From Gammaproteobacteria bacterium (GTDB taxonomy: Bacteria; Pseudomonadota; Gammaproteobacteria; Xanthomonadales; SZUA-36): 64,000 nt of DNA. Location: contig JAJRUM010000019.1 in the NCBI GenBank assembly GCA_024277815.1, positions 88,347 through 152,346 of the forward strand, written 5' to 3'. Of this stretch, positions 38,394-46,520 are shown piece after piece; within the stretch, counting starts at the first letter, position 1, and the number at the start of each line of letters is the position of its first letter. The position numbers were made by a program, and so were the translations under genes. Below the pieces are notes generated by a model, which searched no databases, was not told where the DNA came from, and saw only the letters and a list, made by a program, of their open reading frames with translations.

Positions 38394-38828
38394 ATGCCAA
38401 CATTTGTTCACACCGATAAATGCGACGGCTGCAAAGGTGGCGAAGTCACGGCTTGTGCATATATTTGTCCGCACGACCTGATGAAGCTCGATACCGACCG
38501 CATGAAAGCTTTTAACCAGGAACCCGAGCAATGCTGGGAATGCCAGTGCTGCGTCAAGGCCTGCCCGCAACAGGCGATTGAGGTGCGTTCCTTCCAGGAC
38601 TGGGTGCCAATGGGTGGCGCGGCCATCCCCCTGCGCACTGACTCTGCCATCATGTGGACCATCAAGTTCCGCGATGGCGAACTGAAGCGCTTCAAATTTC
38701 CGATCAGGACAACACAGGTTGGCACCATCGACCCCTATGGCGACAAGCCACAGGCGGGTGATATCAATGATGAGTTGTTGTTCACCGAAGAGGGCAAATC
38801 AATGCCCGTGATCGATGCATCGGCATAA
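38394..38828 (+). CDS. aprB: adenylylsulfate reductase beta subunit
   Basis: 144 residues. Two 4Fe-4S clusters are visible: CDGCKGGEVTACAYICPHD (with the AprB-specific insertion) and CWECQCCVKACPQQAI. The C-terminal tail (VGTIDPYGDKP onward) wraps AprA in known structures. It passes electrons from the AprA flavin to QmoAB. GGGAG precedes the ATG. The 167-base gap upstream, AT-rich near 38275-38300, may hold a separate promoter. Confidence 0.96.
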   Translation: MPTFVHTDKCDGCKGGEVTACAYICPHDLMKLDTDRMKAFNQEPEQCWECQCCVKACPQQAIEVRSFQDWVPMGGAAIPLRTDSAIMWTIKFRDGELKRFKFPIRTTQVGTIDPYGDKPQAGDINDELLFTEEGKSMPVIDASA

Positions 38829-38887
38829 AACATTTTTTTAGCAGACGAGTACAGTAAAAATTAGTCGTCTGGCAGGAGGTTCAGGAA

Positions 38888-40795
38888 ATGAGTGAAGGTA
38901 CATTCGGCAACCCCGAGATTGTTGAGGTTGAAACAGACGTTCTGATCGTTGGCGGCGGTATGGCTGCCTGCGGTGCAGCATATGAAGCAATGCGTTGGGC
39001 TGGTGATGATGTTCGCGTCACGTTGGTGGACAAGGCCGCCATGGACCGTTCCGGCGCAGTTGCGCAGGGACTGTCGGCGATCAACACCTACCTTGGTGAC
39101 AACTCACCCGAGGATTATTGCCGCATGGTGTCGGCAGACCTGATGGGCATCACCCGTGATGACCTGGTGTTTGATGTTGGCCGCCATGTTGATGACTCCG
39201 TGAAACTGTTCGAGGAGTGGGGTTTGCCCATTTGGAAAGACAAGAGCACTGAAGGCGTCGCTTTGAAAGATGGCGGCAAGCCGGTAAATTCCGGTCGCTG
39301 GCAAATCATGATCAATGGTGAGAGCTACAAGCCCATCGTTGCCGAGGCAGCGAAAAAGGCCATTGGCATTGAAAATATTTATGAGCGAGTGTTTATCGTC
39401 AAACTGTTGCTTGATGCCAACAACGACAACCAGATTGCCGGCGCAGTCGGTTTTTCAGTGCGCGAACATAAACTTTACGTGTTCCGCTGCAAGACCCTGC
39501 TCAATGTTTGTGGTGGCGCAGTAAATATTTTCCGCCCACGTTCCACCGGTGAAGGCATGGGACGCACCTGGTATCCCGTCTGGAATGCCGGCTCAACCTA
39601 CGCGATGGCTGCTGAGGTTGGTGCTGAACTGACGATGATGGAAAACCGCTTTGTGCCGTGCCGCTTCAAAGATGGCTACGGTCCGGTAGGTGCATGGTTC
39701 CTGTTGTTCAAGTCACAGGCCATGAATGGCTATGGTGAGAACTACATGGTCAAAAACGCTGACATGCTGAAGGACTTTGCGCCTTACGATACGGCCACCG
39801 TTATACCGACCTGTCTGCGCAATCACGCCATGTTGAAAGAAATGAAGGACGGCCTCGGCCCCATCATGATGGACACGCCAACGGCGATGGCCAAGCTCTC
39901 TGAAACCATGACACCAAAAGAGGTCAAGCACCTCGAAGCGGAAGCCTGGGAAGATTTCCTGGACATGTGTATCGGCCAGGCCGGTGTCTGGGCGGGTATG
40001 AATATCCGTCCGGAAGAGTCCGCATCCGAGTTGATGCCGACCGAACCGTACCTGCTGGGTTCACATTCGGGTTGCTGCGGGATCTGGGTTTCCGGACCCA
40101 AGGATATTTCACCGCCAGAGTGGCAGTGGGGCTACAACCGCATGACCACGGTCAAAGGCCTGTTCACCGCGGGTGACGGCGTTGGTGCATCCGGCCACAA
40201 GTTCTCTTCCGGTTCACATGCCGAAGGGCGCATTGCTGCTAAAAACATGGTTCGTTATTGTCGTGAGCACGCGGACCTGGTGCCGGAACTGAAGGGCGAT
40301 ATCAACGCGATCACTGAAGAGATCTACCGCCCGGTACGGACTTACCTTGAGCACAAGGACAAGACCACTGCCGAAGATATCAACCCGCACTACATTACAC
40401 CGAAGATGTATCAGATGCGTTTGCAGAAAATTATGGATGAGTACGTAGCTGGCGTTTCCACCTACTACAACACCAACGGCAAACTGCTTGATATGGGCCT
40501 TGAGTACCTCGAGATGCTGAAGGAAGACAGCAAGCATCTGCGTGCCAAAGATCTGCACGAATTGCTGCGGGCCTGGGAAAACTATCACCGTACGAGAACC
40601 GCTGAGGCACATCTGCGCCACATCATGTTCCGAGAAGAGACCCGCTACCCGGGCTTCTTCTATCGTGCTGATTTCCCTGATCTTGATGATGCCAACTGGA
40701 AGGTGTTCGTTAACTCGCGCATGGATCCGGAAACCGGCGAGTGGGAACTGAAGAAGGTTCCACACATTGACCTGGTCGAAAAACACTACGGTTAA
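38888..40795 (+). CDS. aprA: adenylylsulfate reductase alpha subunit
   Basis: 635 residues. FAD protein that oxidises sulfite plus AMP to APS in lithotrophs. The flavin motif DVLIVGGGMAACGAAYEA is at the N-terminus; other signatures are MDRSGAVAQGLSAINTYLG, the catalytic-region GCCGIWVSGP and GLFTAGDGVGASGHKFSSG. AGGAGG lies 8 bases before the ATG. A strong terminator follows 22 bases after the stop, ending the sat-ank-aprBA group. Confidence 0.97.
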   Translation: MSEGTFGNPEIVEVETDVLIVGGGMAACGAAYEAMRWAGDDVRVTLVDKAAMDRSGAVAQGLSAINTYLGDNSPEDYCRMVSADLMGITRDDLVFDVGRHVDDSVKLFEEWGLPIWKDKSTEGVALKDGGKPVNSGRWQIMINGESYKPIVAEAAKKAIGIENIYERVFIVKLLLDANNDNQIAGAVGFSVREHKLYVFRCKTLLNVCGGAVNIFRPRSTGEGMGRTWYPVWNAGSTYAMAAEVGAELTMMENRFVPCRFKDGYGPVGAWFLLFKSQAMNGYGENYMVKNADMLKDFAPYDTATVIPTCLRNHAMLKEMKDGLGPIMMDTPTAMAKLSETMTPKEVKHLEAEAWEDFLDMCIGQAGVWAGMNIRPEESASELMPTEPYLLGSHSGCCGIWVSGPKDISPPEWQWGYNRMTTVKGLFTAGDGVGASGHKFSSGSHAEGRIAAKNMVRYCREHADLVPELKGDINAITEEIYRPVRTYLEHKDKTTAEDINPHYITPKMYQMRLQKIMDEYVAGVSTYYNTNGKLLDMGLEYLEMLKEDSKHLRAKDLHELLRAWENYHRTRTAEAHLRHIMFREETRYPGFFYRADFPDLDDANWKVFVNSRMDPETGEWELKKVPHIDLVEKHYG

Positions 40796-40817
40796 TCTTC
40801 ATACACTCCAATAAACC

Positions 40818-40846
40818 GGGGCACCGTTTCGGTGCCCCTTTTTTTT
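40818..40846 (+). terminator. strong Rho-independent terminator after aprA
   Basis: The perfect 8-bp stem GGGGCACC/GGTGCCCC (40818-40838), with a 5-base loop GTTTC, is followed by eight T (40839-40846). Confidence 0.95.
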
Positions 40847-40862
40847 ACGCTAAAATAAAACT

Positions 40863-41771
40863 ATGACAAATCAAGACAGCCCTTCACAGCAAGCCGGTTC
40901 CGCACCCGAAATTGAAGTAGATATTTTTGACAGCGTCCGGCAACCGGATGGCGGTCCGGTGGATCCGGTGCGTCTGCAGGCGGACGACAGCTTCTGTTTT
41001 TCCTGCCACAAGTCCATCAACTGCTGGAATCGCTGTTGCCACAATGCCGACGTAACACTGACGCCGGCAGATATTCTGATGCTGACCAAGCACCTGGACC
41101 TGCAGCCATCCGAGTTTCTGGCGCAATATACGGTTCCTGCATTTTGGGAAAAATCTGATATGCCGGTGGCCAAGCTCCGCTCAGACGAGACGAACAATGG
41201 TGCCTGCGTGTTTCTGGCGGGTGACGAAGGTTGCGGTGTGTATGCTGCCCGTCCGGCGACCTGCCGCTACTACCCGATGGGTCTGGCATCAATCAAGATG
41301 ATGGGTGCCACGGAAAAAGAGGACTTCCATTTTCTGGTTAAAGAGAGCCATTGCGAAGGTCACGCCGAAGACAACAGTCAGACGGTGGCAGAGTTCCGTG
41401 CGCAACAGGGGGTTGAGGCGCTCGATGAAGTCAACCGTGGCTGGATCGATATTATGATGAAAATGGTTTCCTGGCGTTCCGTTGGTGGCCCCAATTCCAA
41501 GCCGGTGAGCCAGCAGGCCAAGAAGATGTTCTTTATGGTATCAACGGATGTGGAGGCTTTTCGCCGTTTTGTTTTTGAAACCAAGTTTCTCGACACCTAC
41601 GCCATTGACCAGGAAACAGTAGAAACCCTGAAAAAGAGCGATATCGCGCTGCTCCAGATGGGCTTCGACTGGCTCAAGCATGTTCTGTTTAACGAGCAGA
41701 CCATCAATTTGAAAGAAGACGTGTTGCAGGCGGCTATTGCGAAGGCGCGGTCAGATATGGGCGCTACCTGA
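40863..41771 (+). CDS. YkgJ-family cysteine-cluster (putative metal-binding) protein
   Basis: 302 residues. The N-terminal half has the YkgJ pattern: FCFSCHKSINCWNRCCHNAD, then ACVFLAGDEGCGVYAARPATCRYYPMG, with eight or more conserved Cys that bind zinc or iron in the family. The C-terminal half (about residues 150-302) is helical and unrecognised. It has its own start just after the apr terminator, so it may be a separate transcript. It is often found with sulfur-metabolism or cofactor genes, but its role here is unknown. Confidence 0.78.
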   Translation: MTNQDSPSQQAGSAPEIEVDIFDSVRQPDGGPVDPVRLQADDSFCFSCHKSINCWNRCCHNADVTLTPADILMLTKHLDLQPSEFLAQYTVPAFWEKSDMPVAKLRSDETNNGACVFLAGDEGCGVYAARPATCRYYPMGLASIKMMGATEKEDFHFLVKESHCEGHAEDNSQTVAEFRAQQGVEALDEVNRGWIDIMMKMVSWRSVGGPNSKPVSQQAKKMFFMVSTDVEAFRRFVFETKFLDTYAIDQETVETLKKSDIALLQMGFDWLKHVLFNEQTINLKEDVLQAAIAKARSDMGAT

Positions 41772-41834
41772 AATGTATATGTTTGCTTACCTGGCGGGCC
41801 AGTTGCAGGGCTTTGAATGCATAACGCGTGCCAT

Positions 41835-41946
41835 AGCTTCAGTGTGGGTGATGCCTTATAAGACTCGCCGTGAACCCGTCCATGGGGGCTCGAAGCCAAC
41901 TTCCTTGTTGGCTACGGTCTTATAAGGCATCACCCACACCGAAGCT
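41835..41946. repeat. 112-bp inverted-repeat element (MITE/REP-like)
   Basis: A 30-base arm (41835-41864) is repeated in inverse orientation at 41917-41946 with a single mismatch. The 52-base interior contains another hairpin (AGCCAAC/GTTGGCT, 41894-41914) and a motif (GTGAACCCGTCCATGGGGGCTC) that reminds me of intergenic repeats common in marine gammaproteobacteria. There is no coding capacity, and no obvious target-site duplication at the ends. It separates the ykgJ-like gene from the class V aminotransferase. Confidence 0.85.
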
Positions 41947-41986
41947 TTGCAAGAATGGTGCGAGGACAACCAACGCAGAGAGAATC

Positions 41987-43231
41987 ATGATTGAATTGAA
42001 CCTTGATTTTGTTCGTAGCCAGTTTCCGGCTTTCAGCGAACCATCGCTGCAGGGTTTTGCACACTTTGAGAATGCCGGTGGCTCTTATGCCTGTAAGCCG
42101 GTGGTTGAGCGTTTGCATCAGTATTACCGTGAGACCAAGGTGCAGCCTTATTACGGTTTTGAGCCTTCGAAAATAGCCGGCCAGCAGATGGACCAGGCGC
42201 GGGAACGTATGGCCGCATGGCTTAATGTCGCCACCGACGAGGTGCATTTCGGCCCGTCTACTTCGCAAAACACCTACGTGGTCGCGCAAGCCCTGCGCCA
42301 GCATCTGCAGGCGGGTGATGAGGTCATCGTCACCAATCAGGACCACGAAGCCAACATCGGGGTTTGGCGGCGACTGGCAGCGGATGGCATCGTTATCCGT
42401 GAATGGAAGGTAGACCCGGAAAGCGCGGAACTGGATCCGGCCGGCCTGGATCAGTTACTGAATGGTCGAACCCGGATGGTCGCATTTACGCATTGCTCAA
42501 ACATCGTTGGCAGCATGCACCCGGTTCGGGAGTGGACTGACAAGATCCATGCGGCGGGCGCCATTGCGATCGTCGATGGCGTGTCTTACGCGGGTCATGG
42601 TTTGCCGGATGTCGCTGCGCTCGGCGCTGATATTTACCTGTTGTCGCTGTACAAGGTTTACGGCCCGCACCTGGGTGTCATGGTCATGCGCAGCGAACTG
42701 AACGGGCAACTGCCCCAACAAGGTCACTTTTTCAACGCAGACCATGCGACCGACAGGTTCACGCCGGCTGGGCCGGATCACGCTCAAATTGCCGCAGTGA
42801 ATGGAGTGATCGACTACTTTGAAGCAGTCTATGAGCACCACTTCCCTGCTAGCCCTCCAGAAACCGGGGCGGGTCCCGCACAAAAAGCCCGTGCAGTAGC
42901 GAAGTTGTTTCAACAGGCAGAGCAGGCAAATTTGGCACCGTTGCTGGGTTTTCTGGAGCAGCAGCCAAGTGTCCGCCTGATTGGTAAAGCGCACATAGAA
43001 AATCGCGCGCCAACGGTTTCATTCACGAGCGAAAACCACACACCAATAGAAATAGCAGCCCGCCTGGCCGAGCAGGGCATTGGCGTGGGCAATGGAAATT
43101 GCTATGCATATCGCTTGATGGAGGCGTTGCACATCCCGCCAGAGCAGGGTGTGATACGGTTGTCGTTTGTGCACTACACTCACAGCGACGAACTCTCGCG
43201 GCTAACGGGGGCATTGGCCAGGCATTTATAG
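41987..43231 (+). CDS. class V aminotransferase / cysteine desulfurase-like protein
   Basis: 414 residues, PLP-dependent fold type I. FENAGGSYACKPVVERLHQY is the N-terminal signature, THCSNIVGSMHPV lies near the cofactor, the PLP lysine is in LLSLYKVYGPHLG, and a candidate catalytic Cys occurs in GVGNGNCYAYR, at the place of the SufS/CsdA active-site Cys. It may release sulfur from cysteine or selenocysteine; other class V activities cannot be excluded. The ATG at 41987 has AGAGAG upstream; a longer frame into the repeat is not coding. Confidence 0.82.
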   Translation: MIELNLDFVRSQFPAFSEPSLQGFAHFENAGGSYACKPVVERLHQYYRETKVQPYYGFEPSKIAGQQMDQARERMAAWLNVATDEVHFGPSTSQNTYVVAQALRQHLQAGDEVIVTNQDHEANIGVWRRLAADGIVIREWKVDPESAELDPAGLDQLLNGRTRMVAFTHCSNIVGSMHPVREWTDKIHAAGAIAIVDGVSYAGHGLPDVAALGADIYLLSLYKVYGPHLGVMVMRSELNGQLPQQGHFFNADHATDRFTPAGPDHAQIAAVNGVIDYFEAVYEHHFPASPPETGAGPAQKARAVAKLFQQAEQANLAPLLGFLEQQPSVRLIGKAHIENRAPTVSFTSENHTPIEIAARLAEQGIGVGNGNCYAYRLMEALHIPPEQGVIRLSFVHYTHSDELSRLTGALARHL

Positions 43232-43274
43232 GCCGGGCGCCGTCCACCCGTAGTGTTTGCTTACTGGTCGGGGT

Positions 43275-43805
43275 TTAGTGACCACCAGGCGGCAGCAACA
43301 AGTCCTCAAGAAAAAAAGCCGACAGGCCGGAGCGGCTGTTGAGGCCTGCTTTGCGATACACGCTACGTGCTTGCTCGCGAACCGTTCTGTCGCTGGTTTC
43401 GCGCAGCGCGGCAACCTCTTTCAGGCTCAAGCCTTTTAACAGTAACAGGGCAACATCAGATTCAGCTTCCGTCAACTCCCAACAGGTAAACTGCTGCTGG
43501 ATGGCTGAACCCAGCCCTTCAATCAAAATCCGGCTGTCTTCCCGCCAGCGGGCTGACTCCCGCCTGACTTCGCCGAGGTCCCGCTGCAGCGCACGACTGG
43601 AAACACGTTCGCGGTAGAGCCAGGACAACAGGATTCCGATGCCGCTGGCCGCCAGTAGCAGCACGAAAAACTCAATAGACACGTGGTATCCGCCCGCCCC
43701 CTCTGAGTAGTCTTCCCACAGATCCCAGGTAATCAGCACGACGATGATGCTCAGCAATGCGATGGTTGCTGTAATGAATCTTGAATCGGGTAGGTCATTT
43801 GACAT
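43275..43805 (-). CDS. membrane-anchored LuxR-type transcriptional regulator
   Basis: 176 residues from the ATG at 43805. Two membrane helices (FITATIALLSIIVVLITW and VSIEFFVLLLAASGIGILL) are followed by a short coiled coil and a C-terminal LuxR/GerE helix-turn-helix (LTEAESDVALLLLKGLSLKEVAALRETSDRTVREQARSVY). It has no receiver domain. It is divergent from the cytochrome b gene, which it may regulate in response to a membrane signal. Confidence 0.85.
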   Translation of the reverse strand: MSNDLPDSRFITATIALLSIIVVLITWDLWEDYSEGAGGYHVSIEFFVLLLAASGIGILLSWLYRERVSSRALQRDLGEVRRESARWREDSRILIEGLGSAIQQQFTCWELTEAESDVALLLLKGLSLKEVAALRETSDRTVREQARSVYRKAGLNSRSGLSAFFLEDLLLPPGGH

Positions 43806-43931
43806 ATGGCTGCCCTGCTGGCCCGTGGCGGAAGGGTTGTGAGCCCCGTCCGGCAAATGACGCATTGTAGCAAGAAGCGCTGGCGTGCATTCTGGATGCC
43901 AGCTAATTAGACATGCGCAATGGAGAGTTTA

Positions 43932-44627
43932 ATGAACGAATCAAAGGACAGCACCCTGCGTGTCTGGGATCCAATCGTACGTATTGGTCACTGGACCCTG
44001 GTAACCACTTTTTTTATTGCTTACTTCACCGAAGACGACCTGATAACTGCACACGTCTGGGCGGGCTATGTGCTGGGTGCGGTCGTGTTGTTCAGGCTGT
44101 TGTGGGGCTTTATCGGCAGTAAGCATGCACGTTTTGGTGACTTTGTAAAAGCGCCGGGAACCGTGGTCGCCTATCTGAAAAGCCTGCGCAAAGGGCAGGC
44201 GGAGCGCTATGTCGGCCATAACCCGGCGGGCGGCATTATGATTCTGTTGTTGCTGTTCTGTCTCAGCGTAACGGTCTACACCGGGCTTGAATTGTATGCC
44301 ATAGAGGACAATGCCGGACCGCTTGCAGGTCTGGACAGCCAGGCGGCGGGCAGTGCAGTGATGGGTGCACTGGTGTCACCTGTTTATGCCGGCGATGATG
44401 ACAGCTCCGACGACGATGACGATGATAGCGGGGTAAATGGCCAGCGGCACAGTAATCCGGATATGGACGAAGACGCTGAGGAGTTCTGGGAAGAACTGCA
44501 CGAATTATTCGCGAACCTGACGCTGCTACTGGTGTTCCTGCATGTTACCGGGGTGGTGATCTCAAGCCGGTTGCATGGCGAAAACCTGGTAAAAGCGATG
44601 TTAACCGGGAAAAAATTGCGCCAATAA
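43932..44627 (+). CDS. cytochrome b561-like membrane protein with Asp-rich loop
   Basis: 231 residues. Four membrane helices with haem-ligand His in RIGHWTLV, TAHVWAGYV and LVFLHVTGV, typical of the bacterial cytochrome b561/hydrogenase b-type family. Between helices 3 and 4 is an acidic loop (DDDSSDDDDDDSG followed by DMDEDAEEFWEELHE), probably on the periplasmic side. A soluble cytochrome c partner is usual, but none is adjacent. GGAG lies 6 bases before the ATG at 43932. Confidence 0.85.
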   Translation: MNESKDSTLRVWDPIVRIGHWTLVTTFFIAYFTEDDLITAHVWAGYVLGAVVLFRLLWGFIGSKHARFGDFVKAPGTVVAYLKSLRKGQAERYVGHNPAGGIMILLLLFCLSVTVYTGLELYAIEDNAGPLAGLDSQAAGSAVMGALVSPVYAGDDDSSDDDDDDSGVNGQRHSNPDMDEDAEEFWEELHELFANLTLLLVFLHVTGVVISSRLHGENLVKAMLTGKKLRQ

Positions 44628-44687
44628 TCGAAAAGCGGTTATCCTTGCGCCTAGCCTGGCCGTTAGAGCCGGGGTTGTGGAGAGGCG

Positions 44688-46520
44688 TTGGCATCAGAGA
44701 TGGAGCCCACCAAGACAAATAATCCGGACTATTACCACAAAGTAGTAGATTGCCAGTGGGCTTGTCCGGCACATACAGACGTACCTGAGTACATTCGCAA
44801 GATTGCACAGGGTGAGTTTACGGAAGCGTATATGCAGAACCGGGAAAGCAATGTTTTCCCCGGCATTCTTGGCCGCGTCTGTGACCGCCCCTGTGAGCCA
44901 GCGTGCCGGCGTGGACGAACCAACGAAGCACCGGTTGCAATCTGTCGACTCAAGCGCGTTGCCGCAGATCACCGTGATGAAGATATCAAAGATCATCTTC
45001 CGGTAATTCCTGAACAGAAAAACGGCAAGAGGATCGCGCTGATTGGTGCAGGTTGCGCCTCACTGGCCGTTGCCAATGATTTGATGCCGGTGGGTTATGA
45101 GTGCACCATTTTCGAAGCGCTGCCTGAGCCTGGCGGCCTGATGCGTTCAAACATCCCGTCCTTCCGCCTGCCTGCACAGGTGCTGAATGAGGAAATCGGC
45201 TACATCGTAGACATGGGTGCCGACCTTAAACTGAACCACCCCATTGAGAGCATGAAAGACCTGCTCGACGAAGGATATCATGCAGTATTCGTCGGCACTG
45301 GCGCACCTAAAGGCAAGGAACTTAACCTGCCGGGCCGTGAAGAGGGTGGTGCAAATATTCATATCGGTATTACCTGGCTGGAATCGGTTGCCTTCGGCCA
45401 CCTCGAAACCATCGGCAAGCGGGTACTGATCATCGGTGTGGGCAACACCGCGATGGATTGTTGCCGAACCTCCTTGCGGCTCGGTGCTGAAGACGTCAAG
45501 GTTATGGCGCGCAAGCCCCGGGAGTTTTTTAAGGCTTCTGACTGGGAGTTGGAAGATGCCGAAGAGGAAAACGTTGAGATTATTGTTAACCACTCGCCCA
45601 AGGAGTTTATTGTTGAAAACGGTCGCTTGACCGGTATGAAGTTCAGGCAGGTAGAGTACGAGATTGAGTATGGCCGGATCGTCAATCAGATGACTACCGC
45701 GGAAGTCATCGTACCTTGTGATGATGTCATTCTGGCCATCGGTCAGGACAATGCATTTCCGTGGATTGAGCGTGACCTTGGTATTGAGTTTGATCAGTGG
45801 GAAGTGCCGATTGTGGACAAAACCACGTTCGAATCAACCTTGCCAGGCGTATTTTTTGGGGGTGACTCTGCATTCGGCCCGAAGAATATCATCTGGGCAG
45901 TAGAGCATGGCCACCAGGCGGCAATTTCCATTCACCGCCATTGCCAGGGCAAAGATCTGCATGATCGTTTGCCGGTAATGATGAATCTCAGCAGTCGCAA
46001 AATGGGTATGCACGAGTGGAGTTTCTCTAACGATTTTGATCCTGCGGCACGACGGAAAATGAAGCACGTTGAGCTGTCACAGCGGTTCAGGGATCTGACG
46101 ACTGAGGTTGAGCTCGGGTTTACGGCTGAACAGGCACAACAGGAAGTTGAGCGTTGTCTTAACTGCGACATTCAGACCGTGTTTTTTGACTCGCTGTGCA
46201 TCGAATGTGATGCCTGCCTGGATATCTGTCCGACGCAGTGTCTGACCATGACACCTGATACTGATATGGATGCTGTACTCAGTCACATGAAGGCGCCCCG
46301 GCGCAACAAAGAGCAGATGCTGCTTATTTCAGAACCGCTGAAGCAGACAGCCCGGATCATGGTTAAAGATGAAAACCTCTGCCTGCATTGCAGCCTGTGT
46401 GCCGAACGCTGTCCGACAGCGGCCTGGGATATGAAGAAAGCGCTATTCAAATTTCCGCGTGCTATCGACTATAAGGACGATGTGCATAACTGCCCGGATC
46501 ACACTGGAAGGAACCGATGA
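44688..46520 (+). CDS. GltD-like FAD/NAD(P) oxidoreductase with two C-terminal 4Fe-4S clusters
   Basis: 610 residues. The N-terminus resembles the Fe-S domain of glutamate synthase small subunit (CQWACPAHTDVPEYI, CDRPCEPACRRG). Next are an FAD site (IALIGAGCASLAVANDL), an NAD(P) site (VLIIGVGNTAMDCCRTSL) and a C-terminal ferredoxin domain (CIECDACLDICPTQC and CLHCSLCAERCPTAAW). It lies in an operon with 2-oxoacid oxidoreductase subunits (4-base overlap), so it probably links NAD(P)H to ferredoxin-type electrons for that enzyme. Start TTG at 44688 with GGAG 5 bases upstream; ATG at 44700 is an alternative. Confidence 0.88.
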   Translation: MASEMEPTKTNNPDYYHKVVDCQWACPAHTDVPEYIRKIAQGEFTEAYMQNRESNVFPGILGRVCDRPCEPACRRGRTNEAPVAICRLKRVAADHRDEDIKDHLPVIPEQKNGKRIALIGAGCASLAVANDLMPVGYECTIFEALPEPGGLMRSNIPSFRLPAQVLNEEIGYIVDMGADLKLNHPIESMKDLLDEGYHAVFVGTGAPKGKELNLPGREEGGANIHIGITWLESVAFGHLETIGKRVLIIGVGNTAMDCCRTSLRLGAEDVKVMARKPREFFKASDWELEDAEEENVEIIVNHSPKEFIVENGRLTGMKFRQVEYEIEYGRIVNQMTTAEVIVPCDDVILAIGQDNAFPWIERDLGIEFDQWEVPIVDKTTFESTLPGVFFGGDSAFGPKNIIWAVEHGHQAAISIHRHCQGKDLHDRLPVMMNLSSRKMGMHEWSFSNDFDPAARRKMKHVELSQRFRDLTTEVELGFTAEQAQQEVERCLNCDIQTVFFDSLCIECDACLDICPTQCLTMTPDTDMDAVLSHMKAPRRNKEQMLLISEPLKQTARIMVKDENLCLHCSLCAERCPTAAWDMKKALFKFPRAIDYKDDVHNCPDHTGRNR

